Shown: one piece after another, positions 15,495 to 23,080 of the stretch | Layout: every line of letters begins with the position of its first letter | Position numbering within the stretch: position 1 is the stretch's first letter | Assembly: GCA_959604825.1 (NCBI GenBank) | Contig: CAUHCN010000022.1 | Span: forward strand, 1-41,099 | Reading direction: 5' to 3' | DNA length: 41,099 nucleotides | DNA from: an uncultured Collinsella sp. | GTDB taxonomy: Bacteria > Actinomycetota > Coriobacteriia > Coriobacteriales > Coriobacteriaceae | The notes under the pieces: generated by a model | The model's input: only the letters and a program-made list of their open reading frames with translations | Databases searched by the model: none | What the model was told of the DNA's origin: nothing | Translations under genes and position numbers: made by a program

Positions 15495-16622
15495 ATGGCC
15501 CCCGCTCAGACAAGCTTGCTGGCCAAGCTCGATACCCAAGAGCGCGTGCGCGACTTTTTGACCAACGCCATCGCAAGCGGCCGCGCATCGCACGCCTACC
15601 TGTTCTTGGGCGCACCCGGTGCCGGTAAGCTCGACGCCGCATGGGCGCTTGCCCAGGCATTCCTGTGCGAGCGGGACGGCTGTGGTTCGTGCGACAGCTG
15701 CGTGCGCGTCGCGCGCCATACGCATCCCGACGTGCACTATTACACGCCCGAAAGCGCTACGGGCTACCTCATCGCCCAGACCCGCGAGCTGCTCGACGAC
15801 GTGCCCCTGGCGCCCATCCGCGCCAAGGCAAAGGTCTACATCATCGACCGTGCCGAGCAACTGCGCGCCAACACCGCCAACGCGCTGCTCAAAACGCTCG
15901 AGGAACCGCCCGAGGGCGTCATGTTCATCCTGTTGGGTACCTCGGCCGACGTGATACTGCCCACCATCGTGAGCCGCTGCCAGTGCGTGCCGTTTCGACT
16001 GGTGTCGCCCACTGTGGCCGCGCAGGCCGTGAGCCGCGCCACCGGTCAGGATATCGTGCGTTGTCGCATGGCCGTTGCCGTGGCGGGAAGCCCCACGCGC
16101 GGCATCGAGTTCCTTAAGAGCGCCGAGCGCCAGGACGCCCGCCGCCAGATGGTCCGCGCCATCGATTCGCTCATCGCTGCCGACGAGGCCGATGTGCTCA
16201 GTCGCGCCAAGTCGCTCATCGTCGCCGTCAAGGCGCCGCTCGCCGAGGTCAAGTCCACGCAGGAAAAGGTGCTCGAGCAAAATGCCGACTACCTGTCGCG
16301 TGGAGCATTGAAGCAGCTTGAGGACCGCAACAAGCGCGAACTCAACGCGCGCGAGCGTTCGGGTATCATGGAAGCGCTGGCGAGCGCGCGGACGCTCATG
16401 CGCGACGTGCTGCTGACGCTTCAGGATGAGGCGGCAGACGTTGTGAACGAGGACGTGCGCGACACGATCGGGCGGCTTGCCGCGGCGACGAATGTTGCGG
16501 GTGCCACCCAGGCGCTCGAGGCGGTCGCAACCGCCGAGCGCAACATCGCCAGAAACGTTACTCCCCAGCTGGCCATCGAGGTCATGCTGTTCGATATCAG
16601 GAAGGCACTGAAATGCCGTTAG
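15495..16622 (+). CDS. holB: DNA polymerase III delta-prime subunit
   Basis: This clamp-loader subunit helps load the sliding clamp onto primed DNA. The 375-residue AAA+ protein has a P-loop variant GAPGAGKLDAAW and a four-cysteine zinc module (CERDGCGSCDSC, about residues 57-70). The Walker B-like region is IIDRAEQLRANTANALLKTLEEPPEG, followed by the sensor region SRCQCVPF. The ATG at 15495 starts two bases after the tmk stop, with AGGAGG within tmk, so the two are coupled. It overlaps ricT by ten bases. Distinction from the gamma/tau subunit rests on length and operon position. Confidence 0.92.
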   Translation: MAPAQTSLLAKLDTQERVRDFLTNAIASGRASHAYLFLGAPGAGKLDAAWALAQAFLCERDGCGSCDSCVRVARHTHPDVHYYTPESATGYLIAQTRELLDDVPLAPIRAKAKVYIIDRAEQLRANTANALLKTLEEPPEGVMFILLGTSADVILPTIVSRCQCVPFRLVSPTVAAQAVSRATGQDIVRCRMAVAVAGSPTRGIEFLKSAERQDARRQMVRAIDSLIAADEADVLSRAKSLIVAVKAPLAEVKSTQEKVLEQNADYLSRGALKQLEDRNKRELNARERSGIMEALASARTLMRDVLLTLQDEAADVVNEDVRDTIGRLAAATNVAGATQALEAVATAERNIARNVTPQLAIEVMLFDIRKALKCR

Positions 16623-18313
16623 TCGTACCCGTTAAGTTTACCTACGCCTCGCGCGACCTGTGGTTCGACCCACAGGATCTGGATATCCTCGAGGCCGATT
16701 ATGCCATTTGTTCTACCGAGCGCGGAACCGAGATCGGCCTGGTCACGGCCGATCCCTTCGAGGTGCCGCTCGACGAAATCGGTCAGCCGCTCAAGCCCGT
16801 GTTGCGCGTAGCGAGCGACATCGACCTGCAGCTTGCCGACGACCTGGCTATCCAGGGTGACGAGGCCATGGTCGACTTCCGCCGCCTGGTCAAGGAGCTC
16901 GACCTCGAGATGAAGCCGGTCGGCGTCGAGTACCTGTTTGGCGGCGAGAAGGCCGTGTTCTACTTTGCTGCCGAGGAACGCGTCGATTTCCGTCAGCTCG
17001 TCAAGGACCTGTCCTCGACGCTGCACATTCGCGTCGACATGCGCCAGATCGGCGTGCGCGACGAGACCCGCCTGGTGGGCGGCTATGCTCAGTGCGGCCA
17101 GGAGCTCTGCTGCACGCGCTTTGGCGGACAGTTTGAGCCGGTTTCGATCCGCATGGCAAAAGAGCAGGACCTGCCGCTCAACTCGTCCAAGATCAGCGGC
17201 GTCTGCGGCCGCCTGATGTGCTGCCTGCGCTACGAGTTCGAGGCGTACAAGGACTTTAAGAGCCGCGCGCCCAAAAAGAAGACACTGATCGATACGCCAC
17301 TTGGCAAGGCGCGCATCCAGGAATATGACACGCCGCGTGAGCAGCTGGTGTTGCGCCTGGAGAACGGCAAAGTCTTTAAGGTCAACCTGGCCGACATGAC
17401 CTGCTCGGAGGGCTGCAAAAAGAAGGCTGCCGAGCAGGGCTGCAGCTGCCGCCCCGACTGCGTGACGCGCGACGTGCTCGAGCGCATCGAGTCGCCCGAG
17501 ATGCGCCTGGCGCTTATGGAGCTCGACCGCGAGAACGGCGTCGACGTGGGCGATGGCCTGTCGAGCGCCGACCGTCTGGCCGGCACGTCGATGCCCAAGC
17601 GCCGCCGTCGCGATGCGGACGCCGATACCCGTGCCGGTCAGAGCCAGGGCGAGGGTCGCGGCCGCGGTAAGGGTCGCGGCAAGGCCGAGGCACCCGAGGC
17701 TGAGGAGGCTGCCGGTGGACGTCGCCGCCGCAAGCGCTCGGGTTCGGGCGATGCCGGCGAGGCCGCTCCCGCAGGCAAGAATTCCCCCCGCGAGCGCGAA
17801 GCTCAGCAGCCTCAACAGCAAAATCGCGGCGGTGGCATGAATCCCACGCGCCGTCGCCGCCGCCATTTGTCGAGCGAGGAGCGCGAGGACGCCTTCCGCG
17901 CCGCAGCCGCTCGCGAAGCCGGTGCCGCCCCCAAGGGTGGTTCGGGTTCCGATACGCCTGCCGACAAGGGTAGCAAGCAGCGCAACGATGACGAGCGCGC
18001 CCCGCGTCCGCGTCGTCGCCATTCCTCGGGCACGCAGCAAAAGCCCTCGGTGCCCTCCGTTGCCGATCAGGTCTCGGATGGCGAGGTCAAGGTCACACGT
18101 CGTCGCCCCGGAGATGGCGGAGGGGCGGCTGCCAAGGCCGCGCGCGGCGCTGCTCGCGACGAACGCGAGTCGCGCGAAGATCGTGGTGGCGAGGGTTCGG
18201 CCGACCAGGGCCAGAAGCGCCGTCGCCGTCGTCGTTCCCGCAAACCTCGTCAAGATGGTGGCGAGGGCTCGACCCAAAACTCGTCCGCACCGCAACCGCC
18301 CACCGGCGAATAA
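16613..18313 (+). CDS. ricT: PSP1/RicT-family protein with long basic tail
   Basis: This is a member of the PSP1 family that includes B. subtilis RicT (YaaT), a subunit of an Fe-S complex affecting RNase Y activity, competence and sporulation. Residues 1-270 carry the family core: YASRDLWFDP, the cysteine motif QCGQELCCTRFGG, and SGVCGRLMCCLRYE. A further Cys-rich segment CSEGCKKKAAEQGCSCRPDC lies at about 263-282. The remaining 280 residues are an Arg/Gly/Glu-rich low-complexity extension, much longer than in Bacillus and probably RNA-binding (inference). The ATG overlaps the end of holB, matching the conserved tmk-holB-yaaT order. RicA and RicF partners are not in the window. Confidence 0.88.
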   Translation: MPLVVPVKFTYASRDLWFDPQDLDILEADYAICSTERGTEIGLVTADPFEVPLDEIGQPLKPVLRVASDIDLQLADDLAIQGDEAMVDFRRLVKELDLEMKPVGVEYLFGGEKAVFYFAAEERVDFRQLVKDLSSTLHIRVDMRQIGVRDETRLVGGYAQCGQELCCTRFGGQFEPVSIRMAKEQDLPLNSSKISGVCGRLMCCLRYEFEAYKDFKSRAPKKKTLIDTPLGKARIQEYDTPREQLVLRLENGKVFKVNLADMTCSEGCKKKAAEQGCSCRPDCVTRDVLERIESPEMRLALMELDRENGVDVGDGLSSADRLAGTSMPKRRRRDADADTRAGQSQGEGRGRGKGRGKAEAPEAEEAAGGRRRRKRSGSGDAGEAAPAGKNSPREREAQQPQQQNRGGGMNPTRRRRRHLSSEEREDAFRAAAAREAGAAPKGGSGSDTPADKGSKQRNDDERAPRPRRRHSSGTQQKPSVPSVADQVSDGEVKVTRRRPGDGGGAAAKAARGAARDERESREDRGGEGSADQGQKRRRRRRSRKPRQDGGEGSTQNSSAPQPPTGE

Positions 18314-18376
18314 CGCCCGCAAACGGATTTAACCTGCCTGGCCCCAAACGCGTCGGGGTACCATAGCGCTGAATCA

Positions 18377-18412
18377 ACAACCCTCCCTGCGACCGAGCGT
18401 AGGGAGGGTTGT
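18377..18412 (+). promoter_or_regulatory. Hairpin that buries the comF ribosome site
   Basis: A perfect 12-bp inverted repeat (ACAACCCTCCCT at 18377-18388, AGGGAGGGTTGT at 18401-18412) has the comF Shine-Dalgarno sequence GGAGGG (18403-18408) inside its right arm, 7 bases before the GTG start. TACCATA at 18359-18365 is a possible -10 that would place the hairpin at the very 5' end of the mRNA. There is no T-tract, so a translational or stability role is more likely than termination of ricT. Confidence 0.5.
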
Positions 18413-18415
18413 GTC

Positions 18416-19222
18416 GTGAAGAGACATTTGAATGTGTTGGGATGCCTGCAAGGTGCCGGCATCCTACCGTTTGCGGACGAATTGCTACCGTTTGCCGAGC
18501 GGGCGGCGCACGAGGCGCTTGAGGCGTTGTCGCCCACGCGATGCGCCGGCTGCGAGCGCTCCGGCGCGCTTATTTGCCAAGACTGCTTGGCGGCGCTTGC
18601 GCTCATCGACCCGCGGCATAGCTGCACTCGATGCGGCGCCCCGTTTGGAGACTTGCTGTGCACCGAGTGCTCGGTCGAGGGTACGTCCTTGGCGATGGCC
18701 GAAGCACTCGACCGGTGCCTGGCATGTGCCGTTTACACGCACCCGCTGCCGCGAATCATTAAAGCGTACAAAGACGCGGGCGAGCGACGCCTGGCACCGT
18801 ATCTGGCAGAGCTGCTATACGACACCGCCTTACATGCCCAGGCCGCGGCACCCGAACGCTTAGGCGGTGTGTTGTCCGGCGCCGATGCAGTGGTGTTTGT
18901 GCCCGCGACGGCGGCGGCGTTTCGGCGACGCGGCTTCGATCATATGAAGGCCATCGCGCGCCCATTTTGCGAGCTGTCGGGTGTTCCGTTGCTCGACGCC
19001 CTCGTTAAATACGGCCATGGCGACCAGCGTGAACTCGGCCGTGAAGAACGCCGTGAACGCGCCCGAGGCATGTACGAGACCGTTGAGGACGTGCGGGGCC
19101 GCCGCCTGCTGCTTATCGACGACGTTATCACCACAGGTGCGACGATGGCAGCGGCTTCGGCGGAACTCAAGCGCGCCGGTGCCGCGGCCGTTGATGGCCT
19201 CGCTCTCGCACGTGTTTGGTAG
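18416..19222 (+). CDS. comF: ComF-family phosphoribosyltransferase-like protein
   Basis: ComF/ComFC proteins aid DNA uptake during natural transformation and have a phosphoribosyltransferase fold. The 268-residue product has an N-terminal zinc finger (CAGCERSG...CQDC and CTRCGAPFGDLLCTEC, about residues 43-85) and the PRPP-binding loop LLLIDDVITTGATM (about residues 223-236). The GTG at 18416 is set by the GGAGGG site in the preceding hairpin. Its last bases are followed after 10 bases by the next gene. In many Gram-positive genomes comF lies close to hpf/raiA, as it does here. Whether the organism is competent is unknown. Confidence 0.88.
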   Translation: MKRHLNVLGCLQGAGILPFADELLPFAERAAHEALEALSPTRCAGCERSGALICQDCLAALALIDPRHSCTRCGAPFGDLLCTECSVEGTSLAMAEALDRCLACAVYTHPLPRIIKAYKDAGERRLAPYLAELLYDTALHAQAAAPERLGGVLSGADAVVFVPATAAAFRRRGFDHMKAIARPFCELSGVPLLDALVKYGHGDQRELGREERRERARGMYETVEDVRGRRLLLIDDVITTGATMAAASAELKRAGAAAVDGLALARVW

Positions 19223-19232
19223 GGGTGGTTTT

Positions 19233-20342
19233 GTGGCAGTGAAGATTGAGCGGCGCAACGAGCCGACAGGCGAACAGCTAGCGGCTTCCGTAATCCTAAC
19301 AGGCGCTTCAGCGCTGCGCATGATGCGCGCCGAGCGCCGGCAGATGGGCTATATCAGCTGGAAGGACCTTAATCTCGATGAAGAGCGCCGTGTGCTGCGC
19401 ACGTCGTCGCCCTCGACCGAGGATATCTATCTTCCTGACTTGGTGCGAATTGGAGCCAAAAGTGGCGAGGTGCAAGAAGATCTGTGCTTGCTGGTGGGAT
19501 CTGCGGCGCAGCGCCGCCGCATGCCTGGCGTAGGCTGGTCCGTGTGTTCCAGGTTGCCCGCAGGCTCGATTCTAGAGGTGGAACCGGGGGTGTACAGCCT
19601 ATCTCCCGAGGCCCTTTGTGTTGCCGTTGCGCGCGAGGTCGGCTGCATCCAGGCGTTTGCCCTGGCCCAGGAGCTGTGCTCCAAGATTTCACTGAGCGAT
19701 CGCGGGAAGTATCTGCCTCCCTACACCTCGCCTGTTACGAATAAACTTGCAAAGGACAAGGACCAGCCAGCAGACGTGGGCTACTTTGAAGTCGAGCCGG
19801 TGCTGATGCCCGATCGTCTGGCAGATTATCTCGCGGTATACAAGGGGAACACGGCCAAACAACTGCAGCGTCTGTGTCCCTATCTTTCGGAAAACCTGCG
19901 CTCACCCATGGAGTGCATCATGCTCGCTTTGTTTTCGCTTCCGTTTTCCTATGGCGGTTTTGCCTGCGGTCCCTTTAAGACCGACTACAAGATCGAGTTC
20001 GATGACCGCGCGCAGGCAATCTCGGGGATGCCTCATGCAGTTTGCGATGCGTATCAAGAGGCGGACCGGTTTGACCTGGAATACAACGGTGAGCTGGGCC
20101 ATTCGTCTCGCGGTGGGCGCATTCACGACGAAAAGCGTAATACGGGCTTTATAGCTATGGGGATCGAGGTCGCAACGGTCAATAACGAGATGCTCTGCGA
20201 CATGGAGGCGATGGAGGCACTCGCATGGCGCATATACCAACGCATGGGCAAGCGGTACCAAAACCGCGTGGAGGCTCGTCGGAAGAAGCAAGACGCGCTG
20301 CTGAATACGCTCCGAGCATGTTTTGGGCTTAAGCCAGCATAG
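19233..20342 (+). CDS. Orphan protein with PD-(D/E)XK-like C-terminal domain
   Basis: This 369-residue protein is of unknown function. The start is taken as GTG 19233, with an AGGGG site at the end of comF; a second GTG at 19239 is equally possible. The C-terminal 100 residues contain DLEYNGELGH, then DEKRNTGFIAMGIEVATVNNEM, which has the D-x-ExxGxxH ... D-x-R-x3-L/F ... G-hydrophobic-V pattern of DUF559/Vsr-like PD-(D/E)XK nucleases (seen by eye, not tested). The N-terminal part (about 1-220) is helical and has an Arg-rich segment near 30-60, possibly nucleic-acid binding. Its base use looks less biased than that of comF, and a MITE-like element follows 25 bases after the stop, which suggests accessory origin. 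Restriction, toxin and abortive-infection roles are all possible; none is shown. Confidence 0.6.
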   Translation: MAVKIERRNEPTGEQLAASVILTGASALRMMRAERRQMGYISWKDLNLDEERRVLRTSSPSTEDIYLPDLVRIGAKSGEVQEDLCLLVGSAAQRRRMPGVGWSVCSRLPAGSILEVEPGVYSLSPEALCVAVAREVGCIQAFALAQELCSKISLSDRGKYLPPYTSPVTNKLAKDKDQPADVGYFEVEPVLMPDRLADYLAVYKGNTAKQLQRLCPYLSENLRSPMECIMLALFSLPFSYGGFACGPFKTDYKIEFDDRAQAISGMPHAVCDAYQEADRFDLEYNGELGHSSRGGRIHDEKRNTGFIAMGIEVATVNNEMLCDMEAMEALAWRIYQRMGKRYQNRVEARRKKQDALLNTLRACFGLKPA

Positions 20343-20366
20343 ATGTTGGTTTTGAGAGGGGGTCTG

Positions 20367-20606
20367 TTTATAGGTGCTGTGCAAAAAGTGGCAAAAATGA
20401 GTACTGATACAAAATTAGTAACAGCAAAATCTGATATTTGCGGATCGAGAAACGGTAAAAATCGCGAAGATAATAAACAAATGTGGGAAATCAAGGCGCT
20501 AAGCAGGGCTAAATGAGCTCGAAACCGGCTCACGAGGTGGAAAATCGCTGCTGCTAAATTGGTAACAGTACTCATATTTGCCGTTTTTTGCACACGGCCC
20601 CTAAAA
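20367..20606. mobile_element. 240-bp MITE-like element with about 60-bp terminal inverted repeats
   Basis: The arms at about 20367-20426 and 20546-20606 are imperfect inverted copies sharing GTGCAAAAA, GGCAAA, ATGAGTACTG, TTAG and CAGCA blocks in the same order. The interior (about 120 bases) is AT-rich and carries no gene. Size, AT content and long imperfect inverted repeats fit a non-autonomous element. The source transposase is not in the window. Confidence 0.65.
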
Positions 20607-20713
20607 CGGGCGTCTCGAGGCTCCCCATAGGGGGCGACGAGCTCAATCTGGCCACGTGCAGCCCGTCCTGACCTGCGAAATCTGTACTCGCGATGCGAAT
20701 GACGCCCCTAACC

Positions 20714-20742
20714 TTAAACTTTAGCTTGAACTTAGCTATAAT
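20714..20742 (+). promoter_or_regulatory. Strong sigma-70-type promoter
   Basis: TTAAAC (20714-20719) and TATAAT (20737-20742) are separated by exactly 17 bases. This is the best consensus promoter in the window. Transcription would start near 20749 and run through a leader of over 300 bases before the lipoprotein gene. Confidence 0.7.
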
Positions 20743-20749
20743 GCGCTAC

Positions 20750-21060
20750 GTTCCTACCAGGCTGTGGTTGCGGACGGACGAAATGCCCGTCCTAGTCCAA
20801 GACAGACGCGGTCAAAGGGATCCACGTAAGCGACCGCGTGCGCGCGGCGCGATCATGGCGCGTCCTAGATGTAAGCCGCACCGTCCGTTCTACTTTCTTT
20901 GGGGCAATACCGCCTCGCGGGCGAGCGGGCCAGTCGTGAGGGTGGCTGCGGCCTCCCGAGCAAACACCCCGGTGCGCAAGTGTGGGGTCAAATACCAGGT
21001 CAGCTGGTGGGAACAACCCGATATTCCGCGCAACGCACGGATCGTATACGACACAGAAGG
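20750..21060 (+). ncRNA. Long structured RNA leader, candidate raiA-motif RNA
   Basis: Between the consensus promoter and the lipoprotein start there are about 310 bases of GC-rich sequence full of short stems. They include GGACGG/CCGTCC (20772-20792), ACGCGGTC/GACCGCGT (20806-20839), CTCG/CGAG (about 20914-20925), ACCCC/GGGGT (about 20966-20989) and ACCAG/CTGGT (20994-21008). CGGACGG (20771-20777) can also pair with CCGTCCG (20881-20887) as a closing stem. The raiA-motif RNA class of Firmicutes and Actinobacteria is found near raiA/hpf genes, and hpf lies about 1.3 kb downstream with comF upstream. I cannot confirm the consensus. The frame is open throughout, but no ribosome site supports translation. 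Confidence 0.4.
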
Positions 21061-21091
21061 CAGGGTAGTGGACATGGTGAGGGGCAGCTTG

Positions 21092-22099
21092 ATGCACGCG
21101 GCTCGGTTAGGTGCTGGGACCGCAGCGGTCATTGCCGTTTTGGGCCTGAGCGGATGCGCGTTCAACCCGCTGTCTACGTTCACGACTCCCACGATCGACC
21201 AGATCGAGTACGAGACCGTCACGCCGGCGGTGTCGGACGATGCCCTGGTCACTCCCGGAACCCTGACGGTCGCCCTCGATACTTCCGATGCGCCGCAGGC
21301 AATGCAGGGCGCCGACGGCGAGCTTACGGGGTATGCAGTCGATGCTGCCCGCGCCCTCGCAAGCCGCATGGGCCTTAAGGTCGCCTTTGTCGATGCGCCC
21401 TCGGCAGGTTCCGCGCTCGGCGACAAAAAGGCTGATATCTTTATCGGCGAGATCAACTCCACGGACGGGGACGTTAGCTCGCTCGGCACCTGCCTGTACG
21501 ATGCCGCTTCCGTGTTCGGTAAAACCAGCGATGGTGGGTCGCTAAGCGTTTCCACCGATACCCTTAACACGTCTACTCTGGGTGTCCAGATGTCCTCGGC
21601 CTCGCAGGAGGCGCTTGCTAAGCAGAGCATCACCGCCAACCAAAAGACCTACTCCAACATCAACGAGTGCTTTGAGGCGCTCGAGTCTGGCGAGGTCGAC
21701 TATGTGATCTGCGACTCCACAGCCGGCGGCTATCTTGCACGCCTGATGAGCGAGGTCTCCTATGTCGGTGCGCTCGAGGCGCCCTCGACGCTTGGTGTTG
21801 CGGGCCTCTCGTCCAATGACGAACTGTGCCGTGCCGTGAGTGATGCCCTCGACGACATCACGGTCGACGGCACGCTCGAGGCGGTTCACTGCGTCTGGTA
21901 CGGCCAGATTCCCTACGACCTCACCACTAAGACGGTTTCGGGCGCTAACGTGCAGCCGGGCGACTCTGAGTCCAGTGAGACCACGTCCTCCGGCAGCGAG
22001 TCCTCCGATTCCAACAATGAGACCGCATCCTCCGAGGACAAATCGTCCAGCCAGGAAGGCACCATCACTGACGACGACATTAACAAACTTAATAGCTAG
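21092..22099 (+). CDS. Extracellular solute-binding-like lipoprotein
   Basis: This is a probable membrane-anchored substrate-binding protein of the amino-acid (family 3) type. The 335-residue product has a short lipoprotein signal ending in the lipobox LSGC (cysteine near residue 22). A periplasmic-binding fold follows, with VALDTSDAPQAMQGADGELTGYAVDAARALASRMG, the region that usually binds the ligand. The C-terminal 50 residues are Ser/Glu/Asp-rich and disordered. The ATG at 21092 has GAGGGG 7 bases upstream; ATG 21074 is an alternative with a weaker site. No permease or ATPase genes adjoin it, so it may be a sensor or a stray binding protein. The frame continues 133 codons further upstream through the structured leader, which I consider untranslated. 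Confidence 0.75.
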   Translation: MHAARLGAGTAAVIAVLGLSGCAFNPLSTFTTPTIDQIEYETVTPAVSDDALVTPGTLTVALDTSDAPQAMQGADGELTGYAVDAARALASRMGLKVAFVDAPSAGSALGDKKADIFIGEINSTDGDVSSLGTCLYDAASVFGKTSDGGSLSVSTDTLNTSTLGVQMSSASQEALAKQSITANQKTYSNINECFEALESGEVDYVICDSTAGGYLARLMSEVSYVGALEAPSTLGVAGLSSNDELCRAVSDALDDITVDGTLEAVHCVWYGQIPYDLTTKTVSGANVQPGDSESSETTSSGSESSDSNNETASSEDKSSSQEGTITDDDINKLNS

Positions 22100-22165
22100 T
22101 TATTGCTAGGGGTGGTGTCTCCTATACGTTGGAAAGGACACCTCTTCACGGTTTCAACACGCACT

Positions 22166-22200
22166 GCCGGGTTTCCCCAATAGGGGAGCCCGGCTTTTTT
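22166..22200 (+). terminator. Terminator after the lipoprotein gene
   Basis: GCCGGG...CCCC (22166-22178) pairs with GGGG..CCCGGC (22183-22194), with a small internal bulge, followed by TTTTTT. Confidence 0.85.
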
Positions 22201-22271
22201 ATCCCTATAAAACCAGCAGGTCAAAGCCAATTTTCGGGACCAAATACAAAGTCGCCGACGCCCTCCCATAG

Positions 22272-22295
22272 CGCACTTTGCCACAGAAAAGTGCG
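22272..22295. promoter_or_regulatory. Inverted repeat upstream of hpf
   Basis: CGCACTTT (22272-22279) and AAAGTGCG (22288-22295) are perfect complements with an 8-base spacer. They lie in the 317-base gap (22100-22416) between the lipoprotein and hpf genes. The rest of the gap holds the terminator at 22166-22200 and AT-rich promoter-like sequence (TATTAA near 22312). The repeat could be an operator for a stress or stationary-phase regulator (inference). Confidence 0.35.
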
Positions 22296-22416
22296 AGACT
22301 TCGGTATGCGGTATTAAGCAATCGTTATTCGGGTCTTTAGGAATCCGCGTGATTAAATGCACGGCAATGGGTACATAGCCAGTACAGTAAGTCCCCGAGG
22401 CAGATTGGAGCCACGT

Positions 22417-23001
22417 ATGGATATCAAGGTTTCTGGACGCAAGACGACGGTAACCGATGCTCTGCGTGCGCATGTGGATGAGAAGATCGGCGAGGCGCTC
22501 AAGGTTTTCGATATCGAGCCCATGACAGTCGACGTCGTGCTTCGTTATGAGAAGAACCCCTCGAACCCCAACCCGGCAATCGTCGAGGTCACGGTTCGTG
22601 CCCGCGGCTCTGTGATTCGCGTTGCCGAGCACGGCGCAGATATGTATGCCGCCATCGACCTCTCCGCCGATAAGGTTACCCGCCAGCTGCGCAAGTTCAA
22701 GACTAAGGTCGTGGACAACCGCCAGGGTGGTGCCAGCGCCGCGGATGTCGCACCGGTCGAGCGCGTCGAGGATCTGGCCGACCTGCTGCTGCCCGAGGAG
22801 GAAGACGACCTGCTCGTCCGCGAGAAGGTTATCGACGTCACTCCGATGACTGAGGAGCAGGCGCTGGTGCAGACCGATCTGCTCGGTCACGACTTCTACG
22901 TGTTCGAGAACGCGACGACCGGCCTTATCAATGTGGTGTATCACCGTAAGAATGGTGGATATGGCATCATCAAGCCCCGCATCGAAACACTTGACGAGTA
23001 A
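22417..23001 (+). CDS. hpf: Ribosome hibernation promoting factor, long form
   Basis: Long HPF binds the decoding centre of idle ribosomes and dimerises them to 100S particles in slow growth. The 194-residue product has the N-terminal RaiA domain (MDIKVSGRKTTVTDALRAHVDEKI through about residue 100). A short linker leads to the C-terminal dimerisation domain (KVIDVTPMTEEQALVQTDLLGHDFYVF, then GLINVVYHRKNGGYGIIKPR). The ATG at 22417 is preceded by GGAG; an upstream frame of 20 codons has no site. It stands alone between two terminators. Confidence 0.94.
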   Translation: MDIKVSGRKTTVTDALRAHVDEKIGEALKVFDIEPMTVDVVLRYEKNPSNPNPAIVEVTVRARGSVIRVAEHGADMYAAIDLSADKVTRQLRKFKTKVVDNRQGGASAADVAPVERVEDLADLLLPEEEDDLLVREKVIDVTPMTEEQALVQTDLLGHDFYVFENATTGLINVVYHRKNGGYGIIKPRIETLDE

Positions 23002-23006
23002 AATAC

Positions 23007-23062
23007 GTTAACTTGCATGAGTTAACGGCTGGCGGCCATCCCATGCGGGTGGCCGCCTTTTT
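23007..23062 (+). terminator. Double hairpin terminator after hpf
   Basis: GTTAACT/AGTTAAC (23007-23013, 23020-23026) is followed by GGCGGCCA/TGGCCGCC (23031-23038, 23050-23057) and a T5 run. The second stem is the intrinsic terminator; the first may protect the 3' end. Confidence 0.85.
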
Positions 23063-23080
23063 ACGTAAGGAGTCGCTTTG

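Noticed and set aside
16619..18322. A 567-codon open frame on the - strand across ricT
   Set aside because: The composition is repetitive Ala/Arg/Leu and mirrors ricT; no motif or start signal supports it.
20693..21091. In-frame N-terminal extension of the lipoprotein
   Set aside because: It would place the signal peptide 130 residues inside the protein, which cannot work for a lipobox; no ribosome site; the region has a promoter and dense stems.
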